From Caldilineaceae bacterium (lineage in GTDB: Bacteria; Chloroflexota; Anaerolineae; Caldilineales; Caldilineaceae): 64,000 nt of DNA. Shown in pieces: positions 55,443 to 64,000 of this stretch. The stretch covers positions 1 through 64,000 of the forward strand of contig JAPKMW010000051.1 of the NCBI GenBank assembly GCA_026645575.1. Reading direction: 5' to 3'. Under the pieces are notes generated by a model. That model was not told the DNA's origin. It did not search any database and saw nothing but the letters and a program-made list of their open reading frames with translations. Made by a program: the position numbers and the translations under genes. Position 1 is the stretch's first letter. The number at the start of each line of letters is the position of its first letter.

Positions 55443-58400
55443 TCATTCCTCGATCATCAGGCGCGTGTTGACCTCGTCATGGCCGCGCATTTGCTGCTGG
55501 ATATAGCGCCGGAAGCGACTTTCCAATTCATGGACAGTGCAGGGTAGCCCGCCATGCTTGAGCGCCGCCAGCAAGTCGGTGACGACAAGCCGCTCCGTCT
55601 GTAACCCACGCAAAACCTGGTTCGCGGCTGGCACAAGGCCCGTTGGCAGGGTGCTTTGGGCCGGCTCGGCTAACGCCAAATAGTCATCTAATGGCTTGCG
55701 CTCTCTTGGGGTCATGGCCGCCATACTTTGCCGTGCTGTATCGCTGGCCAGGGCCGCGCGCAGACCGCCATGCCATTGGTCGGCCAGGGTTTGTAACCGA
55801 TTGCTCAATACGGCCAACCGCTCGGCTGCCGGCTGTGTCCCCGCACCAATGGCCCGTAGCCGACAATGGGGACAGGTGGGAGTATTGGCTAACAAGCCGG
55901 CATGAAATTCGGCACAGGTTGGTATCGTATTGATCGCACCCTCCCAAGCGGTTAACTCGTTTGCATTGAGAATGTCGATTTGAGCGAGTTGGCGGAGGTG
56001 GGCATAGGGCAGCGAACGCTTCAGTTGCGCAATCGTGTCAATCCCCTCCGGCCCTAAGACAAGCTGCTGGTGATACGCCACATAGTGGGTGCTATAGCGC
56101 TGCTTCAGTTGCTCCAGGGTTCGTTGCCAATCGGCAATGGCCCCTGTACCTGACGGGGTGGCATCCCCTTTCGCCATCGCCCGCAATTCATTGAGTAACT
56201 GCTCTTTGCGCTTTTGGGCTTCCTGCACCCACTCATGCTCTGGCGGCAGATTGGCGCTGCCTTCACTCAGGTAGCCGGTAATGGACTGTAACTGGGCGAC
56301 GGCCTCAACGACACCCCTAATCCGCTGGACGGCCTTGCGATAGGTCAGCGCCTCCTGAATATCCAGCGCCGTCAGGGCCAAATTGCGTAGCTTGCCGGCG
56401 CGGTCATAGCGACTGAGCTTCTCCAAAAAATCTTTGGTGGCCCGCAAGGCCGGCAGTAGATCGGTTGTACTGAGGCTGACGGCAGCCAACGGCGAGTGAC
56501 TGACGACGGCACCACTTTGGGTGCGCAGTTCAAGCCGGTCGGTAAAGAGGGGACTATTCCACAGGGTAAAGCCCCGTTGGACGCTATCCTGCAAGGTCAC
56601 AACCTCGCGCACCTCACGCTGTACCAACTGTAATAAGTCACGCACTGCTTGGTCACGCGTACTCTCTTCACGGATCAAGCTGCTCTGTAAGCCCAGACCA
56701 TCAAAAATCTGCTGCCAAAGGGCGAGGGGCAGCCCACGCGGGCGTTTGTAGAAACGGAACTCGCACAGATCTTCAATCGCACGGGTGCTGGCCCGCTCGA
56801 CGGTGGCGGCATCCAGTTCATCCGTACCCCCCAGGCTAAGGACAAGTTGGCCATCATAGACCAAAGCCACTAGCAGCACCGCGACCCACTCTGGCTCCAA
56901 TTGGAAGTGCGGCTCCTTGTAAATCGGCGTTAGTCCACCGGCCACTTGGATCAACACTTCGCTATAATTGACGACTTGCGTTTCACCCTTGGCTAGCAGC
57001 AGTTGCAGCAACTGTGCGGCGTAGGGCGAGGCGAGGGGTTTCACCCGTTCGTCGCTGTCCAGCAACTGCAAGCCCTGTAAGATATTGATCGCCATGTTGG
57101 TGCGTTGGCGTCCGGCGATCAACCGAATGGCCTCCATTGCATTGACCGGACGCGCTCTTTCACTAATCGGTTCACGCACATTGGTAAAGGCGGGGTAGTT
57201 CGGGTACTTATCACCAAAATTCGGTTCCAACAGATGGGCGGCAATCAGGCGCAACACTTCCTGAATGCCTTGGCTGGCGCTACTACGTGTGGCGGCCAAC
57301 ACTTCGGGAAAGGTGTGCGTCACCCCGCGGTAGGTCACTCGCATCCGACTGGCGCTGTTTTCCTCCAGCCAGCGGCGTAATCGGCGGGCATAGCCGTCGG
57401 CTTTATCCTCGTAATCGTGGGCGTGGACGGGCGACTGCTGGGCCATTGCCTTCGCGCCCCCATAGTTGCGGACCAGCCCTTCCATCTCGCTGTCGATGCC
57501 AGCCAAGTGGTAAATTAGATCATCCGGTTCGATCCCGTCATTGCGTAAATCGATGGGGAGTGTGCCAGGCGTACTAAAAGGGGGCAGCATATACAGATAA
57601 AAATCGAGCGGCGGTTGGGCTGTGCTGCGCTCATTCGGCAAGCCAAAGAAGAGATAGCCCGGTCGGGTGACATTCTTGGGCAACCACGGCAGTTCATAGG
57701 GCCAAATCCGATAGCCGGGAACATGGGTGCTTGCCGGCAATTCCGTAAAGATCTGGCGCAACACCTCAAAAAAGTACCGGTTGAGATCGTCTTTATCCAG
57801 GAATTCACCGCGCCGGGCAATATTGGCATCAAAGTCAATGGTCTTTTTTAGGTCGAGGTAATATTGGCCATTGTCTTCATTGAGTGAAATGTATTGGCCG
57901 CTGACCGTGCGCATGATCTCGCGTAACGCCACTTGAACCGTGCTTGCCAGGAATTGGGCATCGGCCTCCGGTAACATTGTCCAGAGGCAAAGCTTGTCGC
58001 GCAATTCTTCAATGGTCATCCCCAGGGGCGTGTTAATGTCACTGGTGGTGAGACGATGCACACTGAGGGCATAGATAATCCGTTGAGCCAGAGACATTAA
58101 ATTGCGGCGTGTATAAGCGCTCTCAACCCGTCCTGCCAACACATTGCTCTTCTCGACTACATCAACAACGCCGGGCAGGGTGCGCAGGCTGGGGTTCTCT
58201 TTGATCATGCCCCAGTAATGATCAAAGGAGATCAGCCCGGTCTGATCGGTTGGCACCTCCTGCTCCAAAACCCCACGGATGGCCGTTTCAAAGGTTTTGA
58301 GCACCTCACGTTGCTCGGCAATGTAGACCTGCTCAAAGGTTTCAATATAGGCCGGATGAATGGGGAAAAGCCGGGCATAGCTGTCGAGGTTATCGGCCAA

Positions 58401-59252
58401 GAGCGGATAAAGGGGGGTAAAGCGCCGGAGATGGTCGGTAATGCGCGCCAGTTGCCAATCGGTCTTGCGCAGTAACCGTTCTGCGACGACAAAGGCAATA
58501 TCTTCACGGGCAATGCGTACCTGCTCAAAGCGGTCGCGCACCCGGCGCAATTGGTCTGCCACAAAGGCAAAGCGTGGGCTATCAAAGAGCGATTCCTGTA
58601 CGCCGCTAATAAAGCGAAAGGCGGTTAATTCCGTCACTTCCCCCAGTTCCCGCAGAAAGCCCAGATCCAGGATTAAGGCCCGTTCATCGCGTGAACGCAG
58701 GTAATCCAGCAATTCATCCAGCACAAAGAGGATACCTTGCCCTGGATAGCGTTGCCGAAAGCCATCCACCGCGGCAATCAGCGCATCTTTGTTATTGGTC
58801 ACCTGATCGGCGCTGGGGAAGGGATAGGGTGTCCCCACTTCCTCCAGAAACAGTTCCAACTGCTCCAGCACACTGTCACGCAACGGCCGCGTGCCGCCGC
58901 CAAGCTCAGTGCGCACGACTTTGAAGGTGCCGGCGACAGGTTGTAAGGCGCGCCGCACTCGTTCATTTTTCAACTCTTCGACCAGGTCTGCGTGTTCGGC
59001 GACGGCAGACAGGACGGACATTAAATGCGACTTCCCTGTGCCGTAATTGCCGACCACCATAATCCCTTTATTATCGGTGGGCCGATCCAAGCGCAAGTGG
59101 GGAATCACAACTTCGGCTAGCTTCTCAGCCATCCGTTCCGAGACTACATAGGTCTCGACCAGGTGGCGCGCCTTCTGCTTATCGCTGACTTCGCGTAGCT
59201 GGATAATTGTTTCCAGCGGTTCATAGGTGACTAATTCACGATAGCGCATCAT
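55443..59252 (-). CDS. brxC: BREX ATPase BrxC/PglY-like (DUF6079)
   Basis: The 1269-aa P-loop ATPase has an N-terminal VTYEPLETIIQLREVSDK, then Walker A MVVGNYGTGKSHLMSVLSAV near residue 68 and a Walker B-like ILFVLDELLDYLRS near residue 180. Long helical regions follow. A CPHC/C zinc motif (TCAEFHAG and TPTCPHCRLR) lies near residue 1115. It matches the BrxC/PglY large ATPases of BREX type 3. It starts 15 bp after brxF stops. Confidence 0.9.
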   Translation of the reverse strand: MMRYRELVTYEPLETIIQLREVSDKQKARHLVETYVVSERMAEKLAEVVIPHLRLDRPTDNKGIMVVGNYGTGKSHLMSVLSAVAEHADLVEELKNERVRRALQPVAGTFKVVRTELGGGTRPLRDSVLEQLELFLEEVGTPYPFPSADQVTNNKDALIAAVDGFRQRYPGQGILFVLDELLDYLRSRDERALILDLGFLRELGEVTELTAFRFISGVQESLFDSPRFAFVADQLRRVRDRFEQVRIAREDIAFVVAERLLRKTDWQLARITDHLRRFTPLYPLLADNLDSYARLFPIHPAYIETFEQVYIAEQREVLKTFETAIRGVLEQEVPTDQTGLISFDHYWGMIKENPSLRTLPGVVDVVEKSNVLAGRVESAYTRRNLMSLAQRIIYALSVHRLTTSDINTPLGMTIEELRDKLCLWTMLPEADAQFLASTVQVALREIMRTVSGQYISLNEDNGQYYLDLKKTIDFDANIARRGEFLDKDDLNRYFFEVLRQIFTELPASTHVPGYRIWPYELPWLPKNVTRPGYLFFGLPNERSTAQPPLDFYLYMLPPFSTPGTLPIDLRNDGIEPDDLIYHLAGIDSEMEGLVRNYGGAKAMAQQSPVHAHDYEDKADGYARRLRRWLEENSASRMRVTYRGVTHTFPEVLAATRSSASQGIQEVLRLIAAHLLEPNFGDKYPNYPAFTNVREPISERARPVNAMEAIRLIAGRQRTNMAINILQGLQLLDSDERVKPLASPYAAQLLQLLLAKGETQVVNYSEVLIQVAGGLTPIYKEPHFQLEPEWVAVLLVALVYDGQLVLSLGGTDELDAATVERASTRAIEDLCEFRFYKRPRGLPLALWQQIFDGLGLQSSLIREESTRDQAVRDLLQLVQREVREVVTLQDSVQRGFTLWNSPLFTDRLELRTQSGAVVSHSPLAAVSLSTTDLLPALRATKDFLEKLSRYDRAGKLRNLALTALDIQEALTYRKAVQRIRGVVEAVAQLQSITGYLSEGSANLPPEHEWVQEAQKRKEQLLNELRAMAKGDATPSGTGAIADWQRTLEQLKQRYSTHYVAYHQQLVLGPEGIDTIAQLKRSLPYAHLRQLAQIDILNANELTAWEGAINTIPTCAEFHAGLLANTPTCPHCRLRAIGAGTQPAAERLAVLSNRLQTLADQWHGGLRAALASDTARQSMAAMTPRERKPLDDYLALAEPAQSTLPTGLVPAANQVLRGLQTERLVVTDLLAALKHGGLPCTVHELESRFRRYIQQQMRGHDEVNTRLMIEE

Positions 59253-59267
59253 TCATTTCGTTTCGGG

Positions 59268-59732
59268 TTAAGAAATCACTCCGATACAACCCTCTTGCAC
59301 TTCTGGCCGGAACCAGGTGCGGTAGTGCCGGTGGGTTTGGGCGCCATAGGCCAAGATGTTATCACGGAAGCTGCCCGGCCAAAGAATAATCAACGGTGTC
59401 TGACGGCTACAGGAACGCAGTAGCAAGAGTGGATCTTGGGCTAACTTCGGTTCAAACAAGAGATCAATTTCTGTGCAAAGTACAGGGCCGCCTTGCCGTT
59501 GGCCTAAAGCACTCAGCAGTACGGATTGCACACGCCCTGGCCGTCGTTGTTCTGGTACATGCAACAAGGCTTCACTAAGTAAAAGACCGATGTCTAGTGG
59601 CGCTTGGGCCAATTCCGCCGTTAATTGCTGCCTGATCTGATGTAGTTGGCGAATCTCCTCGTGAACCAATAGGAGACATGGCGAACGGAGTTGCCTATCT
59701 AAACAGCGGCTCAGCAGGTGAGAGATTTCCAT
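59268..59732 (-). CDS. brxF: BREX-3 BrxF-like protein without an evident P-loop
   Basis: The 154-aa protein (ATG at 59732; a longer in-frame start at 59801 is less likely) aligns by pattern with BrxF of BREX type 3. Shared are LDIGLLLSEALLHVPEQRRP, VLCTEIDLLFEPKLAQDPL and TPLIILWPGSFRDNILAYG. BrxF proteins are described as P-loop proteins, but here the expected Walker A (GxxGxGKT) region reads CLLLVHEEIRQLHQIRQQL. It is the first gene of the operon, so the promoter should lie around 59733-59850. Confidence 0.8.
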   Translation of the reverse strand: MEISHLLSRCLDRQLRSPCLLLVHEEIRQLHQIRQQLTAELAQAPLDIGLLLSEALLHVPEQRRPGRVQSVLLSALGQRQGGPVLCTEIDLLFEPKLAQDPLLLLRSCSRQTPLIILWPGSFRDNILAYGAQTHRHYRTWFRPEVQEGCIGVIS

Positions 59733-59953
59733 GATTGTATAAAATAAAACCCTCGGCGACAAGCGCTGAGAGCATCCGCAACATAAAGCGATGGCTGGCA
59801 ATGGAAGTCTACTGTTGGGGCCTCAGCCGGAAAACGCGAAGGTTTCCCGCCTAGGGGGAGGAGTATACATCACACATTGCCGGATTGGGAAATTGGACAT
59901 CAGGATTTCGTAAGTTTTTGGATGGTAGCCGAGCGCTATTTTCTTTAGAGCCT

Positions 59954-60000
59954 ATCCGAAAATTCGGTTGTAGCCCAGCAGGAAGAGAGAATTTTCGGAT
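59954..60000. terminator. Hairpin between the TPR-peptidase gene and brxF
   Basis: ATCCGAAAATTC (59954-59965) pairs perfectly with GAATTTTCGGAT (59989-60000), loop 23 nt, ending 6 bp before the stop of the TPR-metallopeptidase frame (60007, minus strand). It likely terminates that transcript before the BREX-like operon promoter. Confidence 0.6.
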
Positions 60001-60006
60001 GAATAC

Positions 60007-61690
60007 TTAGTCCATATCTGCATCATAAAGCGTAAGGGCGTCTTTGTAGGCATCCTCTAACGGAATACCGCTATCCACACCCGGCTGCACCCGCTTGAAG
60101 CCCACATACATCAAGCACATCATTTGCAAGCCGGAGAAGCTTTCGCCGGGCAGAAAGCGCAAGGTGTACTTTGGCTCATTGGAGGCATAGTCCAAGCCTG
60201 TGTAGCCCACCAGGGCAATTTCACCAACAATCTGGTAGACCTGAGCATCACTCATCTGGGCAAAGCGTTTCATAGCGCTGACCATATACATCGTGGCGGC
60301 CATTTGTACCGCTGGATCTTGCAGCAATCGGGGATTGGTGGGGCCGCCTTCGTCGCCGACCGGTCGGGTGCTGCTTGCATAGCCCTGTGGCAAGTCATCG
60401 GTATCGGGCAACCATTTGTACCAATCGGTTAGTTTCAATTCGCGGGCGAAGGCATCCACCAGAAGATATTCGTCACCGGGCCGGAAGTTCTTCATGGCCT
60501 GTTGCCAAAGGGCATAGAGACGCTGACCGGTGGATAAGAGGCCGGTGGCGCGATAATGGGCTGCTAAATCGGTGGCGCCGTTGAACAAATCATCCACAAA
60601 CAGCACGACCGCCGCATTCATGACCACATTGGCTTGATAAATTTTCTTGGGCGCGATGCTGCGGATGGCGGTGTCGGTCAACACTGCCAGATTCCGCTCG
60701 TGTTCATCGGCCAGCCAGGTGAATTCACTGTCGTGCAAGAAGGGGTACTTCTCGTGAACACGACTGTCGATGATCATATCGAGCGGCGCATTATAGAGTT
60801 GGTTGCATAGGCCACGCACCAGGCGCTGAATCACTTCATCAATCATCTGCGGGCTAAGATCCCGGCGCTTGTGGAGATGGCGAATATCTTTGTCAAGGAT
60901 GGCGTAGACCACCCGCTCGGTGTTCTGGTCGGTGGCAAAGTGGAGATTGCGCTGGGCTGCTCGCGCCTCTTGGGCAAGGAGGGCGTGTTCAAATTCATGG
61001 GCAATCAGATATGGCAAGCCAACAGCGTTTTTATCGGTGTTATACCGGATCACATGGGCGGCACGGCCATAGCGCCAGGCTAACTCAATTTTTGCCGTGG
61101 TTTCAAGGCTACGGTCTTCTTGTAGCCGCACCTGATAACCGCTTGCCTTGCTGTAGGCAACCAAAACTTGACGCATCTGTACCATGAGTGGCTCATGGTT
61201 CTGCTCAGCCCGTCGCCGTCGAATGTTGCGGTAGAGGGAGCGGGCTTGCTGATAGACCGGCTGATGCCGTGGATCTTCGGATTCAGGGGATGCAAATAAC
61301 CCTTCCAGCAGCGCCAGGGCTTCGTCCAGTTCACCCAGTTGCTGGTGAATCAGCGCCAAGCCGTGCTGGGCGTTGGGGAATGGGGCGCCTGTTCAAGCGC
61401 TTTGGTCAGCAAGGCCCGCGCCCGATCATACTCGCCGCGCATCCCTTCCACACCACCATAGCTCGTGAGGACATAAGGGTCATTCGGCGCCAAGTCCAGC
61501 GCACTTTCAAAGTAGCGCGCGGCTGAACCTAAATCCTTTTCCGCCTGGGCATAGAGGTTGCCCATGATCAGGTAAGCCCACGCATCATTGGGGTCTAGCT
61601 GCATCACACGAATGAGTTGCTTTTTAGCGGCGGCGGCGCTGCCGGTCTCCATCAGGGCCATCGCCAGTTCACGGCGGGCCTCGGTAAGGA
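60007..61690 (-). pseudogene. TPR-containing zinc metallopeptidase-like gene, frameshifted and 5'-truncated
   Basis: The larger frame (60007-61359) encodes a TPR end, then a domain with GLPYLIAHEFEHALLAQEAR (HEFEH zinc-protease motif). About 300 further residues include a second possible metal-ligand region (DMIIDSRVHEKYPFLHD). The preceding TPR repeats (LDPNDAWAYLIMGNLYAQAE, LAPNDPYVLTSYGGVEG) lie in another frame ending around 61370. Adding one base in the GGGG run at 61382-61385 would join ALEQAP to FPNAQHGLALIHQQLGEL. The 5' end is replaced at about 61690 by the Rpn-like ORF. Two lesions make it a likely pseudogene; a sequencing error could explain the first. Confidence 0.75.
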
Positions 61691-61698
61691 GCGAAGTT

Positions 61699-61971
61699 AT
61701 GGAAACATTAGCCCAAAAATGGATCAAGGAAGGCGTCGGAAAAGGCGTCGAGAAAGGTGTCGAAGCTCAACGGCAGACTTTACTACGATTAGCCAAGTGG
61801 CGCTTTGCCCTATCAGTGGCCGCAGAGCAGCGCTATGCCCAACAGTTGGCACAGATTCGCAACTTAGACCACTTACTGCACCTGGTCGATCAATTGCTTA
61901 TCACCGAAGACGTTGCCGATTTTGACCAGGCGCTCCGCGCCTACCTGCCGCCCGCTGAAGCCAGCCGCTAA
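61699..61971 (+). CDS. Rpn-family C-terminal-domain-like small ORF
   Basis: The 90-aa product METLAQKWIKEGVGKGVEKG... then QTLLRLAKWRFALSVAAEQR and ending RAYLPPAEASR resembles the C-terminal helical region of Rpn (PDDEXK) recombination-promoting nucleases, including the GxxxGxxxG heptad run. AAGGAG lies 7 nt before the ATG, so it can be translated on its own. No nuclease domain is present upstream. It could be a remnant, or a small stand-alone regulator like the internal C-terminal products known for Rpn genes. Confidence 0.65.
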   Translation: METLAQKWIKEGVGKGVEKGVEAQRQTLLRLAKWRFALSVAAEQRYAQQLAQIRNLDHLLHLVDQLLITEDVADFDQALRAYLPPAEASR

Positions 61972-62051
61972 ACTACGGTCTTCCTGCACACCGGGAAGCC
62001 TTCGTTGACCCAGATCAAGGTGGCGTAAAGTAAGAATGGTTGCAGCCTTTC

Positions 62052-62942
62052 TTATTCCCGCAGCCGCGGATCCAGCGCATCGCGCAAGCCATCACCCAAA
62101 AAATTAAACGCCAGCACCGTCACCATAATCGCCAGCCCCGGAAAGATCGCCAGACCGGGTGATAGCTCCATAAACTTGCGCCCCTGACTGAGCATTAACC
62201 CCCAGGCGGCATCGGGGGGCTGGGTGCCTAGCCCCAGAAAGCTGAGACCGGCTTCGGCCAGGATCGCCAGCGACAGCGAGAGGGTCGCCAGCACAATCAG
62301 CGGGGCCAGGATGTTGGGCAGCACATGGCGCAGGATGATATGACGCTGCTTGCCGCCGACGACATGGGCCGCCTCAATGTACGCCTCATTTTTGACCGTC
62401 AACACCGCGCCGCGGGCCACCCGTGCAAAAGTCGGTGAGTAGACCACGCCAATCGCCAACATGGCATTGGTCAGGCTGGGGCCAAGCAGACCGGTGATGA
62501 CAATCGCCAGCACCAGGGTGGGAAAGGCAAAGAGAATATCCATGAAACCGACCATCACACTATCAAAGCGGCCCCCAATGTAACCGGCTAGCACCCCCGC
62601 CGTCACCCCCAGCACAATCGCCAGGCTGACCGACAACAGCCCGACATAGAGCGAGGTACGGGACGCAAAGACAACGCGCGAAAAGACATCGCGCCCCAGT
62701 TCATCGGTCCCCATCAGATGATCGGCGCTGGGGGGCAAGAGCCGTTTCGCCTCTTGCGCCGCCGGGTCATGGGTAGCGACCTGGGGCGCAAGGATCGCCA
62801 TGAGGATCACAAAGACGACAATGGCGGCGCCCAGCGCGCCAATCGGGTGACGGCGAATATTGCGTAGCACGCTCGTGAGCAATCCTGGCTTGGCGCGCGC
62901 GGTTGCCGCAACGGGAGGGGCGATAGCTGCTGATTGGCTCAT
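62052..62942 (-). CDS. Dpp/Opp-type ABC transporter permease (DppC/OppC)
   Basis: The 296-aa inner-membrane permease has a cytoplasmic N-terminus, then the OppC_N-like RRHPIGALGAAIVVFVILMA and HLMGTDELGRDVFSRV signatures. The EAA loop is EAAHVVGGKQRHIILRHVLPNILAPL, and WGLMLSQGR lies near the end. It imports peptides, nickel or similar oligomeric solutes with a partner permease, encoded at 63141. The ATPase and binding-protein genes are outside the window. Confidence 0.95.
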   Translation of the reverse strand: MSQSAAIAPPVAATARAKPGLLTSVLRNIRRHPIGALGAAIVVFVILMAILAPQVATHDPAAQEAKRLLPPSADHLMGTDELGRDVFSRVVFASRTSLYVGLLSVSLAIVLGVTAGVLAGYIGGRFDSVMVGFMDILFAFPTLVLAIVITGLLGPSLTNAMLAIGVVYSPTFARVARGAVLTVKNEAYIEAAHVVGGKQRHIILRHVLPNILAPLIVLATLSLSLAILAEAGLSFLGLGTQPPDAAWGLMLSQGRKFMELSPGLAIFPGLAIMVTVLAFNFLGDGLRDALDPRLRE

Positions 62943-63052
62943 AACTCACTCCATACTTGTTCCGCTTACCAGCAATCGAACGCCCCTGGTTGAACCGGTT
63001 GTCGCTGATAAGCTGGGGTTACCTAGTTTTCGTTGCGAAACGCAATGTTTAC

Positions 63053-63115
63053 CGCAAAGCACACGAAGAGCGCAAAGGGTCGCGTAAGGTTTTCTTGGCG
63101 GCCTTTGCGACCTTG
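63053..63115. repeat. CGCAAAG repeat hairpin between permease genes
   Basis: Left units CGCAAAGC, ACGAAGAG, CGCAAAGG face CCTTTGCG and ACCTTGG on the right. It is a degenerate 7/8-mer array with a complementary arm, in the 200-bp gap between the two permease genes. Confidence 0.5.
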
Positions 63116-63140
63116 GCAGTGATTATTTTCTAAACAAGAA

Positions 63141-64000
63141 CTAACTATATTTGATTCTGGGATCAAGAAACGCATAGGTCAGATCGACCAGCAGATTGAT
63201 CACAACAAAAATCACCGCCAGGAAGAGACTCGCAGCCTGCACTACTGGGTAATCGCGGTTAAAAATAGCCTGAATCATCGTCCAGCCGATGCCGGGCAGG
63301 CCAAAGATCTGTTCAATGATAATCGAGCCGCCCATGAGCGCGCCCAACTGGATGCCGATAATAGTGATGACCGGGATAAAGGCGTTCTTCAAGCCGTGGC
63401 GCACGAGGATCATGCGTTCATTCAGCCCTTTGGCGCGCGCCGTGCGAATGTAATCCTGGCGCAACACTTCCAGCAGTGACGAGCGCACCATGCGCATCTC
63501 TACCGCCATCAGTTGCACCGAAAGGGCCAGCGCCGGCAGCAACATCTGCAATAGGTTGCGCGGCAGATCTTCCAGCGGCGAGACCCAGATTACTGAGGGC
63601 GTCCAGCGGAAGACGAGCGAGGTGAAGAGCAGAAAGAGTGTCGCCAACCAAAAACTAGGCATCGACAAGCCGATCAACCCCGTCACCCGCGCCCAGAGAT
63701 CGATGGGGCCATTTTGGCGCACCGCCGAAAGAATGCCCAACGGCACCGCCACCACCAGCGAAAGGAGAATGGCAAAGAGCGCCAGTTGAATGGTAATCGG
63801 CAGGGCGCGCACCAAGTGGTCAGCAATCGGTTCGCGACTGCGGAAGGAAAGGCCCAGATCCCCTTGGAAGATGCCGCCCACCCATTTAATATATTGCACC
63901 GGCCAGGGATCGTTGAGGCCAAAGCTGGCGCGCAACTCAAATTTCTGTTCTTCAGTGATGGTCGGGTCCATGCCCACCAGCGCGTCGACAATGTCGCCGG
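63141..64000 (-). CDS. Dpp/Opp-type ABC transporter permease (DppB/OppB), 5' end beyond window
   Basis: The visible 286 residues lack the first transmembrane helix: the frame stays open to the edge, reading (D)IVDALVGMDPTITEEQK, so the ATG at 63977 is internal. Family marks are LGLSFRSREPIADHLVRALP, AVRQNGPIDLWARVTGLIGL, MPSFWLATLFLL, the EAA loop TARAKGLNERMILVRHGLKN and GSIIIEQIFGLPGIGW. It is co-directional with the DppC-like gene. Confidence 0.95.
   Translation of the reverse strand, partial: GDIVDALVGMDPTITEEQKFELRASFGLNDPWPVQYIKWVGGIFQGDLGLSFRSREPIADHLVRALPITIQLALFAILLSLVVAVPLGILSAVRQNGPIDLWARVTGLIGLSMPSFWLATLFLLFTSLVFRWTPSVIWVSPLEDLPRNLLQMLLPALALSVQLMAVEMRMVRSSLLEVLRQDYIRTARAKGLNERMILVRHGLKNAFIPVITIIGIQLGALMGGSIIIEQIFGLPGIGWTMIQAIFNRDYPVVQAASLFLAVIFVVINLLVDLTYAFLDPRIKYS

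Overview
The window looks like a chromosomal segment of a Chloroflexota bacterium (Anaerolineae/Caldilineae-like; inferred from protein character and gene order, not searched). It is moderately GC-rich and densely coded. Core genes include rny, recA, dnaA, rpsB-tsf-pyrH-frr-uppS-cdsA, mutS2, era and recF. Intergenic DNA is unusually rich in palindromes and short tandem repeats.

Layout. 1-6.1 kb: RNase Y, RecA and DnaA, then an AT-rich spacer of about 1 kb upstream of dnaA that looks like a replication origin. 6.1-10.3 kb: an SH3-domain membrane protein, a DUF971 protein, a CBS-linked site-2 protease, an alpha/beta hydrolase and rpe. 10.4-15.7 kb: the rpsB-to-cdsA translation/lipid operon on the minus strand. 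15.9-17.6 kb: a decayed two-component system. Its response regulator has lost the output domain and is joined to a queA remnant, and its kinase carries a 27-bp duplication in the ATP-binding site. 17.6-25.4 kb: a solute-binding protein, a glycoside hydrolase, a second site-2 protease, an HD protein, a Uma2 remnant, a prephenate dehydrogenase-like gene and a GT2-methyltransferase-GT4 set. 25.5-35.5 kb: moaB, a secreted subtilase, an HD hydrolase, a flippase-like protein, a second GT2, mutS2 and era. 35.8-40.4 kb: recF and a superfamily 1 helicase with a RelE/ParE-like N-terminus.

Selenium system. The selD gene (40.4-41.5 kb) contains an in-frame TGA exactly where SelD proteins carry their catalytic Cys or Sec, so it appears to encode a selenoprotein. 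About 6 kb away (47492-47587, minus) lies a selC-like tRNA-Sec gene with a UCA anticodon, a 6-bp D stem with a 4-nt loop, a long variable arm and a G discriminator. Together they indicate an active selenocysteine pathway. selA and selB are not in the window.

Accessory region. 41.7-47.4 kb holds a small secreted protein, an ATP-grasp protein, an Rpn/DUF2887-like protein without its nuclease core, an esterase, and a subtilase with a CBM48-like domain plus a small partner. 47.8-59.7 kb is a defence island. It has a Panacea toxin-antitoxin pair, then a BREX type 3-like operon (brxF, brxC/pglY, pglX, pglZ and a winged-helix accessory gene). Two further toxin-antitoxin pairs, DUF433/DUF5615 and HicAB, sit inside that operon, and the usual BREX-3 helicase gene is absent. 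60.0-62.0 kb holds a broken TPR-metallopeptidase gene next to an Rpn C-terminal-like ORF. 62.0-64.0 kb has two Dpp/Opp-type permease genes, the second cut by the window edge.

Two families of intergenic structures recur. One is a set of long hairpins with 24-26-bp arms, several sharing the ends GCTCCTAGCC/GGCTAGGAGC. The other is a set of locus-specific 7- or 8-mer tandem arrays, usually placed directly after a stop codon and often with a complementary arm.
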